This document shows positions 18,389 to 25,258 of a stretch of DNA of 64,000 nt, in pieces (position 1 is the stretch's first letter; every line of letters starts with the position of its first letter). The position numbers were made by a program, and so were the translations under genes. Source of the stretch: Microbacterium wangchenii (GTDB taxonomy: Bacteria; Actinomycetota; Actinomycetes; Actinomycetales; Microbacteriaceae); assembly GCF_004564355.1 (NCBI RefSeq), contig NZ_CP038266.1, forward strand, positions 806,001 through 870,000, in the 5' to 3' direction. The notes below the pieces were generated by a model. That model saw only the letters and a list, made by a program, of their open reading frames with translations. It made no database searches and was not told the DNA's origin.

Positions 18389-18982
18389 GTGGCCACGACG
18401 ACGTCGCATGTGATCAAGCCGCTCACCCCCGAGACCTTCCCGGCGTGGCTCGCGCTTGCCGAGAAGCACAACGGCGTGTGGGGCGGGTGCTGGTGCTCGT
18501 ACTTCCACGGGGACACGGAAGAGACCATCAAGAGCGAGTACGACGGCCCGACGTTCAAGCGGCGACTCGTGGCAGAAGGGATCGCGCACGCCGCGCTCGT
18601 GTTCGACGGCGACGCCGCGATCGCGTGGTGCCAGTACGGGAGCCCGGCCGAGCTGCCGGGCATATACCACCGCAAGCAGTACGACGCCGGGGAGACGAAC
18701 CCCGCGCCGTGGCGCATCACGTGCTTCTTCGTCGACCGCGACCACCGACGCTCGGGAGTGGCCCGCGAGGCGCTGGACGGCGCGCTCGAGTTGATCGCGC
18801 AGGCCGGTGGGGGCGAGGTCGTCTCGTTCCCGAACGAGCTGGCTCCGGGGAAGCGGACGTCGTCGTCCTTCCTGCACAACGGCACGAGGGCGATGTTCGA
18901 GAAGGCCGGTTTCACTTTCGAGCGTCACATCGGCAAGAGCAAGACCGTGATGCGCAAGACGATCCCGCCGGCCGCCGGCTGA
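18389..18982 (+). CDS. GNAT-family N-acetyltransferase
   Basis: Protein of 197 residues with a GNAT core. The acetyl-CoA-binding region is ITCFFVDRDHRRSGVAREAL (about residues 110-130), a good R/Q-x-x-G/A match. The GTG start is chosen because a CACACT box precedes it by six bases, in line with other leaderless genes here; an earlier ATG has no such support. The substrate is unknown. Confidence 0.75.
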   Translation: MATTTSHVIKPLTPETFPAWLALAEKHNGVWGGCWCSYFHGDTEETIKSEYDGPTFKRRLVAEGIAHAALVFDGDAAIAWCQYGSPAELPGIYHRKQYDAGETNPAPWRITCFFVDRDHRRSGVAREALDGALELIAQAGGGEVVSFPNELAPGKRTSSSFLHNGTRAMFEKAGFTFERHIGKSKTVMRKTIPPAAG

Positions 18983-19088
18983 CACGCGGCCACGACCGAC
19001 CGGTTCTGCCCGAGGATTGATTGAGCCGACGCATCGGATATGGCACAGTGTGCGCATCCGAAGTCCACGTGGACGCAGGGAGGGGTGG

Positions 19089-19766
19089 ATGCCCCAAGAA
19101 GAAAGTCCGAAGAAGACGCGCCCGGGGTCAGACTGGTCGACTTTCTGGCCCTCGTTCTGGATCACGTTGCTCGGCACAGGGTTGATCGGTGGAGTGGTGG
19201 CCGCAGGAGTCGTGTTCCTCTCGGCTCGGATACAACAAGGCATTGCCGAAGAAGCCGCCGCGATCGCCACGTGCGACAACCCTCAGCAACTTCGCCTGGC
19301 CGACCGAATCGAGGCGGTCGCTACGAGCGAGCTCCAGTATGAGGACGCAAGCGGCCAATCCCTCAGCTACCCCGCGACACAACTAGTGGATGGAAGCCGC
19401 CAGACCGCGTGGATTGCCGGTGAAGCGGGAGGCGGCGTCGGAGCGCAGATCAGCCTCCGGTTGCCGGCGGGCGAAGACGTTCGGGTGATCTGCATCCTCA
19501 ATGGGTATGCGAAGACGAATGATCTCTATGACGCCAACGGCAGCGTGCGCGTCCTGGAGGTGGCTACGGAGAACGGCGCCCGAGACGCGGCGCTCCCGAG
19601 AGTGACTGACGCCAACATCTTCGACTACCAAGCGCTGGTGTTCGCGCCCGGGATGACCCAGGAGATCCTGCTCACGATCCAAGCGTCCGACGTACCGGAG
19701 GCTTCCGCTGAGTTCGGCCCGACGTCGGCCGCGATGAGCGAGATCGAGATATGGGTCAAAGAGTGA
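19089..19766 (+). CDS. Membrane-anchored protein with a discoidin-like (NADase-type glycan-binding) domain
   Basis: Protein of 225 residues. One membrane helix (about residues 22-45) follows a short charged N-terminus, placing the rest outside. The outer domain shows the pattern LVDGSRQTAWIAG, then GAQISLRL and ILNGYAKTNDLYDANG, which matches the discoidin-like glycan-binding module often found with NADase or zinc-ribbon proteins. Codon use looks less GC-rich than in the neighbours (runs such as GAAGAAAGTCC), hinting at horizontal gain. Ligand unknown. Confidence 0.6.
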   Translation: MPQEESPKKTRPGSDWSTFWPSFWITLLGTGLIGGVVAAGVVFLSARIQQGIAEEAAAIATCDNPQQLRLADRIEAVATSELQYEDASGQSLSYPATQLVDGSRQTAWIAGEAGGGVGAQISLRLPAGEDVRVICILNGYAKTNDLYDANGSVRVLEVATENGARDAALPRVTDANIFDYQALVFAPGMTQEILLTIQASDVPEASAEFGPTSAAMSEIEIWVKE

Positions 19767-19852
19767 TGCGGCCGCCGGGGTTCCTTGCCGACGACGCACG
19801 CTACCAAAGCGACGTTCAGTCACTCTGCGACATCCGGCACCGAGGGGGAGAG

Positions 19853-19927
19853 TGGACGCGACGGCGGGAGTCGAACCCGCAACGCGATCGGGTATGAGCC
19901 GATGACCGGGACCGCCCGGACGCCGCG
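19853..19927 (-). tRNA. tRNA-like gene, anticodon CAU, atypical D arm
   Basis: Read on the minus strand the element folds with a 7-bp acceptor (CGCGGCG with CGTCGCG, one G-U), a 5-bp anticodon stem (ATCGG/CCGAT) with loop CTCATAC, a T arm GCGGG-TTCGACT-CCCGC and an encoded CCA. The anticodon is CAU. The D region is a 5-bp stem closed by a four-base loop (CCGGG-CGGT-CCCGG) and lacks the usual A14 and G18-G19, so the anticodon falls at 32-34 instead of 34-36. C1-G72 pairing argues against an initiator tRNA. It may be a minor or decayed Met/Ile2-type tRNA. Confidence 0.6.
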
Positions 19928-19984
19928 ATGATGCCTCGACGCTATGCGCTGCGGGTGCAGCCGTCGAGGATGTGACGGTCCGTT

Positions 19985-20476
19985 TCACGAGACGGCGCCG
20001 CACGGTCGCCGCCCGTTCACCGCGAGCGCACCCGCGGGCGCTGCGCCGACCGACGCGGACGAGAGTCGCCGCCGCAGCTGGGCGACGAGCTGCGCCAGCC
20101 ACGTGCTCGTGGGGGCGAGGCCGGGGGAGAGGGCCACGCGGATGTTGCCGGCGGCGAGGCGGCTTCCGCGCCTCCGCGCCTCGCGGAGGCGAGCGCCGGG
20201 CACCGGCAGGTAGCGCAGCACCGGCCCGGCGGGTTGCTCCGACCACACCGAGAAGGTCGCGAAGTGGCGGCCATCCCCCGACGTGTCGAGCACGAGAATC
20301 TCGTGCGCGGGCATCGTCTGCGCCAGCGCGGCCGACAGTCGCGCGCCGAGGTCACGATCGTCGTCGCCGGCGGGAAGGAGCAGCGAGACGACAGGGGTGC
20401 GGCGCGAGTCCGCGTGACGCCAGCGTCCGGTGGCCTCCGCGGAGAGGGCGCAGGCGGACGAGCTCGATTCGGTCAT
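19985..20476 (-). CDS. Short GT2-like protein lacking the catalytic half
   Basis: Protein of 163 residues. The order VVSLLLPAGDDD, ALAQTMPAHEILVLDTSGDG, RYLPVPGARLREARRRG and RVALSPGLAPTSTWLAQLVAQL follows the first half of a family-2 glycosyltransferase, but the sugar-nucleotide Asp residues (DXD) appear as SPG and the acceptor half is missing. It is therefore probably not an active transferase. An ACGGTA (TACCGT on the minus strand) box six bases before the ATG supports expression. It lies just upstream of the tRNA-like gene on the same strand. Confidence 0.5.
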   Translation of the reverse strand: MTESSSSACALSAEATGRWRHADSRRTPVVSLLLPAGDDDRDLGARLSAALAQTMPAHEILVLDTSGDGRHFATFSVWSEQPAGPVLRYLPVPGARLREARRRGSRLAAGNIRVALSPGLAPTSTWLAQLVAQLRRRLSSASVGAAPAGALAVNGRRPCGAVS

Positions 20477-20482
20477 GAGACG

Positions 20483-20488
20483 ACGGTA
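20483..20488 (-). promoter_or_regulatory. Leaderless-type -10 box of the GT2-like gene
   Basis: TACCGT on the minus strand, six bases before the ATG, so transcription would begin at or next to the start codon. Confidence 0.4.
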
Positions 20489-20600
20489 GGCAAGCCGATG
20501 CCGCGGACGGATCCGCCGATCGGCTCGATCCCGTACGACCGCCGTATGACATCCTGCTCGCCCGGAGGCGACGGATCCGTCACCTCGGAGCGACGCGCGC

Positions 20601-21587
20601 TCACGGCCGGGGCGGTGGCGGGGGAGCGGCGAGGGCCTGCAGCATCCGCGTCAGTGCCTCGCGCATCTCCGCGCGATGCGGCTCGGGGAGGTCGGTCGTG
20701 TACGGCACCCCGGCGGGCACCCACGACATGCCGTACATCGTCTCGCGCCAGTCGGATCCGCCGACCGGCCAGCGCGTGCGCTCGTCGTCCTCGGCGGTCG
20801 CGCCCTGGCCCCACTGCCCGAAGAGCGCGCGCATGTCCTCGAGGGGAAGCTCCATGACGATGTCGGCCTCGACCGGCTGACGCACCCACGACCGCGCCAC
20901 GAGGATGAACTCGTCGACCTGCTCCTGGCTGAGCTCGCGCGGGGCGAACAGCACCCTGGTGTGCTCGATCCCCGACAGCCGATCGACGCGGAACGTGCGC
21001 CAATCGTCGCGATCCAGGTCCCAGCACAGCAGATACCAGTGCCGGTCGGCGGGGGAGAGGGTGTGCGGCTCGACCCGGCGATGGGTCGACTCACCGGAAG
21101 CGGATGTGTACGTGAAGCGCACGCGCTCGGAATCGCGGCAGGCCAGGGCGAGCTCGCCGAGCACCTCGGTGGATGCGGCCTCGCCCCCGCCGACGCCCAC
21201 CGGCCGCACCGCGTCGGCGAGGGCCGCGACGCGCCGGCGGACGGCGGTGGGCAGCACCTGGTCGAGCTTGGCGAGGGCGGTCAGTGCCGTCTCCGCCCCG
21301 CCCACGAGGCGCTGGGATGCGGCGATCCGCAGTCCGATCGCCATCGCCACGGCCTCCTCATCCGTCAACAGCAGCGGCGGCACGGCGCTGCCGGCTTCGA
21401 GCCGGTAGCCGCCCGCGGCGCCCGGCGTGGACTCGATGCGGTAGCCCAGCTCCCGCAGGCGGTCGACGTCGCGCCGCACCGTGCGCTCCGTCACGCCGAG
21501 GCGCGCGGCCAGCTCGGGGCCCGGCCAGTGCCGGTGCGTCTGGAGGAGGTTGAGCAGCGAGAGTGCGCGACTGGTGGTGTCGGACAT
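20601..21587 (-). CDS. WYL-domain transcriptional regulator (HTH_11)
   Basis: Regulator of 328 residues. A DeoR-like winged helix (RLGVTERTVRRDVDRLRELGY) occupies residues 1-65, followed by the WYL domain (about 135-220) and a C-terminal extension. The start MSDTTSRAL is preferred over an in-frame ATG 42 bases upstream. The C-terminus ends in a run of prolines. Divergent from an ABC exporter, with a perfect inverted repeat in between, it most likely controls that exporter. Confidence 0.87.
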   Translation of the reverse strand: MSDTTSRALSLLNLLQTHRHWPGPELAARLGVTERTVRRDVDRLRELGYRIESTPGAAGGYRLEAGSAVPPLLLTDEEAVAMAIGLRIAASQRLVGGAETALTALAKLDQVLPTAVRRRVAALADAVRPVGVGGGEAASTEVLGELALACRDSERVRFTYTSASGESTHRRVEPHTLSPADRHWYLLCWDLDRDDWRTFRVDRLSGIEHTRVLFAPRELSQEQVDEFILVARSWVRQPVEADIVMELPLEDMRALFGQWGQGATAEDDERTRWPVGGSDWRETMYGMSWVPAGVPYTTDLPEPHRAEMREALTRMLQALAAPPPPPRP

Positions 21588-21608
21588 GCGCACACTCTGC
21601 CATTCATC

Positions 21609-21627
21609 GCGGACATCATGTGTCCGC
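21609..21627. promoter_or_regulatory. Inverted-repeat operator between WYL regulator and exporter
   Basis: A perfect repeat GCGGACA-tcatg-TGTCCGC lies 21 bases before each divergent start. The placement suggests the binding site of the WYL regulator controlling both directions. Confidence 0.5.
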
Positions 21628-21636
21628 ATCCGCTCC

Positions 21637-21642
21637 TACCCT
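21637..21642 (+). promoter_or_regulatory. Leaderless-type -10 box of the ABC exporter
   Basis: TACCCT six bases before the ATG; the candidate WYL operator covers the region just upstream. Confidence 0.4.
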
Positions 21643-21648
21643 CTCGGC

Positions 21649-22692
21649 ATGGCGAACGAACCCATCCTCGAAGCGCAGGGACTGACCAAGCGCTTCACCG
21701 TCAAGAAGAAGACCGTCGAGGCGGTCACCGACCTCACCTTCCAGGTCGCCGCCGGCGAACTGGTCGCCTTCCTCGGGCCCAACGGCGCGGGCAAGTCCAC
21801 GAGTCTGCGCATGCTCACGACCCTCCTTCCGCCCACCGCCGGTACGGCGCGCGTGGTCGGCCGCGACATCCTGCGCGACCCGGCGGGCGTCCGCGCGCGT
21901 ATCGGCTACGTCGGCCAGCTCACCAGTGGCAGCTTCTCCCAGCGCGTGCGCGACGAGCTGCTCAGCCAGGGCGCGTTCTACGGCATGTCACGGGCGGCAT
22001 CGGTGTCGCGGGCGGACGACCTCATCGCCTCGCTGGATCTGACCCCGTTCGCGACGCGCGCGGTGCAGCAGCTGTCCGGCGGGCAGAAGCGGCGCCTCGA
22101 CATCGCCCTGGGCCTCATGCACGCCCCGCCGCTGCTGTTCCTCGACGAGCCCTCGACCGGCCTGGATCCGCAGAGCCGCGCGAACCTGTGGCAGCACATC
22201 CTCGACCTGCGCGTCTCGCACGGCACGACGGTGTTCCTCACGACGCATTACCTCGAAGAGGCCGACCGCTATGCCGAGCGCGTGATGGTGATGGACCGCG
22301 GACGCGTCATCGCCGATGACACCGCCGCGCGGCTGAAGGCCGAGCTCGCCGGCGACCTCATGACGCTCGGCTTCGGCTCCGCGGCGGACGCCGACGCCGC
22401 GCTCGCCGTCGTGGGACGACTGACCGACCGCGAAGTGCGGCGGGAGGGCGGCGCATCCCTCACCCTCACCGCCCCGGAGGGCGACACGCTGCTGCCGGCG
22501 GCCATCCGGGCGCTGGATGCGGCGGGACTCGCGGTCACGCGGGCCACGGGCGTCCCGCCCACCCTCGACGACGTCTTCCTCGCCCTCACCGGGCGCACCC
22601 TGCGCGAAGCCGGCGAGGGCGAGCACGCCGAGGAGACCGAATCCGCGGATGCGCCGGCCGCACCCGCCCAGCCGACAGGAGCATCCCGATGA
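21649..22692 (+). CDS. ABC exporter ATP-binding protein (DrrA-like)
   Basis: ATPase of 347 residues. Walker A is GPNGAGKS, the signature LSGGQKRR, Walker B LLFLDEPSTGLDP, and the switch His is in TTHYLEEAD. A C-terminal domain of about 100 residues (DUF4162 type) and an acidic Ala/Pro tail follow. It overlaps its permease gene by ATGA. The family exports drugs or lipids; DrrAB-type resistance is a fair guess. Confidence 0.9.
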   Translation: MANEPILEAQGLTKRFTVKKKTVEAVTDLTFQVAAGELVAFLGPNGAGKSTSLRMLTTLLPPTAGTARVVGRDILRDPAGVRARIGYVGQLTSGSFSQRVRDELLSQGAFYGMSRAASVSRADDLIASLDLTPFATRAVQQLSGGQKRRLDIALGLMHAPPLLFLDEPSTGLDPQSRANLWQHILDLRVSHGTTVFLTTHYLEEADRYAERVMVMDRGRVIADDTAARLKAELAGDLMTLGFGSAADADAALAVVGRLTDREVRREGGASLTLTAPEGDTLLPAAIRALDAAGLAVTRATGVPPTLDDVFLALTGRTLREAGEGEHAEETESADAPAAPAQPTGASR

Positions 22693-23474
22693 CCGCATCC
22701 GCCTCGCAGACCGCCGTGCGCGGCAACGCCGCACGCGACACGTGGCACGTGCTCACGCGCGAGCTCAAACCCGTCGTGCGCGATCCGTTCACCCTCATCT
22801 TCAGCCTCGTGCAGCCGCTGGTGTTTCTGGGGCTCTTCGCCCCGCTGCTGATCGGCAGCTCCGGGGCTCCCGCGTCGGAGACCCTGCAGTGGTTCGTGCC
22901 CGGCGTGCTCGTCATGATCGTGCTCTTCGGCACGGGCGCGACGGGGTCGAACCTGCAGTATGAGATGATGACCGGCTCCCACGAGCGCACGCTGGTCGCA
23001 CCCCTCGTGCGGTCGTCGCTCCTGGTGGGCCGCGCGCTCAAGGAGATCGTGCCGATCCTCGTGCAGTCGCTTCTCATCGTGCTGATCGCGTGGCCGTTCG
23101 GGTTCTCGATCCACCCCGCCGGGCTCGTTCTCGGGCTCGCGCTGCTGGCCGTCTTCGGGGTGGGCCTGGGGTCGCTGTCGTACGCCCTTGCCCTGGCGAC
23201 GAAGGATCGCGAGTGGCTGTTCTGGGGTGTGCAGCAGACGCTCATCTTCCCCCTGCTGATCCTGTCGGGGATGCTCCTGCCCCTGGATGCGGCACCCTCC
23301 TGGATGCGCGTGGTGGCCGCGGTGAACCCGATCAACTGGGTCGTGCAGGGCGAGCGCGCGCTGTTCGCAGGCGACCTCGGCGCCTCGGCCGTGGCGTGGG
23401 GATGGGTGTCGGCGCTCGTGCTCGCGGCGGTGGGGCTGCTCGTCGGAATCCGGGCGATGCGACGCTCGCACTGA
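22689..23474 (+). CDS. ABC-2 type exporter permease (DrrB-like)
   Basis: Membrane protein of 261 residues with six hydrophobic segments and the ABC-2 signature region around LPLDAAPSWMRVVAAVNPINWVVQ. It pairs with the preceding ATPase. The short operon ends here. Confidence 0.88.
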   Translation: MTASASQTAVRGNAARDTWHVLTRELKPVVRDPFTLIFSLVQPLVFLGLFAPLLIGSSGAPASETLQWFVPGVLVMIVLFGTGATGSNLQYEMMTGSHERTLVAPLVRSSLLVGRALKEIVPILVQSLLIVLIAWPFGFSIHPAGLVLGLALLAVFGVGLGSLSYALALATKDREWLFWGVQQTLIFPLLILSGMLLPLDAAPSWMRVVAAVNPINWVVQGERALFAGDLGASAVAWGWVSALVLAAVGLLVGIRAMRRSH

Positions 23475-23525
23475 CCCCTCCCGAACCCCCGTCCGGGACG
23501 GACAAAAGCAGGGGTGCAAGGGCGC

Positions 23526-23531
23526 TAGCGT
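23526..23531 (+). promoter_or_regulatory. Leaderless-type -10 box
   Basis: TAGCGT six bases before the ATG of the following membrane-protein gene. Confidence 0.4.
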
Positions 23532-23537
23532 TAGGGG

Positions 23538-24494
23538 ATGGCGACGGCGACGCGGAACGGGGTTCTGGCGGTGGTCGTCGCCGTCCTGCTGCTGCTGAGC
23601 GGGGTCGCCGTGGCGTTCGGCGTGGACGCCTCGCTCGCCGCCGACGGAACACCCGATGCGGTTCCCGTCCCCGGCCTCGCCGATCCCACCCTGGTGTGGA
23701 TGGCGCGCGTGCTGCTCGTGCTCTCGGTGGCGTGGGTCGTGATCGGCATGGTCTCGGCCCGCACCCGGCTGGTGCGCCGGCCGGGAGCTGCCGGCGCGCG
23801 CGCCGCATGGCTGGCCTCCACGCGCCCGTGGCGTGCGCGGGAATCGACGCTCGGGATGCTGCCGCTGGACCGCTGGCTCATGATCCTGGTGCCCGGAGCG
23901 CTGCTGGTGGCCACGCGGGCGGTGCAGACCGCGCTGCTGGGCTGGGTGGATCTCCTCGTGGCGCTGGGCGGATGGCTCGTTTTCGCGACTGTCGTGCGGC
24001 TGCTCATCCGGCAGAGGTCGCCGTGGCCGGTGATCGCCGCCGTGGGCGGCGTCGTCGTGCTGCGATGCGTGCTCGCCTTGGTCGCGGTGTCGATCGCCGG
24101 TCCCGCTGCATTCTGGTCGTCGTTCTGGACCGACGCCGCGGTGCGCTGGGCGTACCTCGTGCCATCGGTGGCCCTGGCGCTGTGGGCGTTCGTGGCGGCG
24201 GTGTGGGCCCTCGTGGCGCAGTTCGGCCGCCGACAGGCGTGGGGCATGGTGCTCGCCGGCCTCGGTGCCGGACTCGCTGTTCCATCCGCGTTCATCGGGA
24301 TCGCAGGCATGCGGGCCGTGGCTGACGCGTGGAGCGGACAGCTCCCCGGCATCCGCCCCGACGTCGCCGCCGTCCTGGGCGACGCATCCGGCGCGTGGTG
24401 GGCGGTGGCGGTGGGCGTGCTGATGCTGGTCGTCGGACTCGCCCTGCGCCTCGTACGGGCGCGCGACGCCGATCCGGCAAGTCCCTGGCGCTGA
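23538..24494 (+). CDS. Hypothetical polytopic membrane protein
   Basis: Protein of 318 residues with about seven or eight hydrophobic segments, the first at residues 8-30. Loops are short and Arg-rich on the presumed inside. I do not recognise a family. It is transcribed alone, leaderless by the look of its upstream box, and followed by another small membrane protein. Confidence 0.65.
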   Translation: MATATRNGVLAVVVAVLLLLSGVAVAFGVDASLAADGTPDAVPVPGLADPTLVWMARVLLVLSVAWVVIGMVSARTRLVRRPGAAGARAAWLASTRPWRARESTLGMLPLDRWLMILVPGALLVATRAVQTALLGWVDLLVALGGWLVFATVVRLLIRQRSPWPVIAAVGGVVVLRCVLALVAVSIAGPAAFWSSFWTDAAVRWAYLVPSVALALWAFVAAVWALVAQFGRRQAWGMVLAGLGAGLAVPSAFIGIAGMRAVADAWSGQLPGIRPDVAAVLGDASGAWWAVAVGVLMLVVGLALRLVRARDADPASPWR

Positions 24495-24555
24495 GCTGCC
24501 GGGCCGGGCATACACTGACGCCACTGTGAGGTATGCGATCCCGGAAGGGGATGTC

Positions 24556-25152
24556 ATGAGCGACGCCACCACCGCGGTGCCCGAACGGCGCCTGCTGTCC
24601 AGCTTCACCCAGTACCCCGACGCGCAGGCCACCGTCGACCGGCTCTCCGACGCCGGATTCCCCGTCGAGCGGGTGTCGATCGTGGGCCACAACGTCCGCA
24701 TCGTCGAGCAGGTCACCGGCCGGATGACCAACGGACGCGCCGCCGGCTACGGCGCCGCCACCGGAGCGTGGTTCGGTCTGCTGATCGGACTGCTGTTCGG
24801 ACTCCTCGCCCCGCCGCTGACGTGGCTGTGGCTCCTGCTGTGGGGCCTCGTGCTGGGCGCCATCTGGGGCGCGGTGTTCGGGTTCATCGGGCACTGGATC
24901 ACGCGCGGCCGCCGCGACTTCGCATCCACGCAGAAGCTCGAGGCCGAGCGGTGGGACGTCATGGTCGACGCCGACCAGCTGCTGAAGGCCCAGTCCACGC
25001 TCGGCGCACCGCCCGCCGCCGCCCCCGCCGCATCCGCGCCGCCCGCACCCGCCGCCGCTCCGGCAGGTCCGGCCTCCGCTCCCGCGGCGCCGCCTTCCGC
25101 TCCCACGGCGCCGCAGACTCCTCCGCCGCCGGCCGGACCGCCGGCCTCCTGA
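24556..25152 (+). CDS. General-stress-protein-like membrane protein (YflT/DUF1269 type)
   Basis: Protein of 198 residues. Residues 12-50 hold the general stress protein 17M-like fold (LSSFTQYPDAQATVDRLSDAGFPVERVSIVG). Two membrane segments (about 75-120) contain a GLLIGLLFGLL glycine-zipper pattern. The last 50 residues are almost only Ala and Pro. The ATG is chosen for its GGAAGGGG ribosome site; a GTG 30 bases upstream lies ten bases after a TACACT box and would be leaderless. Confidence 0.7.
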   Translation: MSDATTAVPERRLLSSFTQYPDAQATVDRLSDAGFPVERVSIVGHNVRIVEQVTGRMTNGRAAGYGAATGAWFGLLIGLLFGLLAPPLTWLWLLLWGLVLGAIWGAVFGFIGHWITRGRRDFASTQKLEAERWDVMVDADQLLKAQSTLGAPPAAAPAASAPPAPAAAPAGPASAPAAPPSAPTAPQTPPPPAGPPAS

Positions 25153-25243
25153 GGCGCGCCGTCGCGCCGACCCATGAGCCGGGCGTGCCCAGGTTCGCCG
25201 CCTGTGCGGTCCGGGCACCGGGCTGGCTGTCAGGGCCCCCGCC

Positions 25244-25249
25244 TAGACT
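25244..25249 (+). promoter_or_regulatory. -10 box of the pcrA gene
   Basis: TAGACT ends nine bases before the ATG, leaving essentially no 5' leader. Confidence 0.45.
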
Positions 25250-25258
25250 GAACGGGCC

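Noticed and set aside
19780..19990. tRNA as an integration site of a mobile island
   Set aside because: No integrase and no duplicated tRNA 3' end were found in the window.
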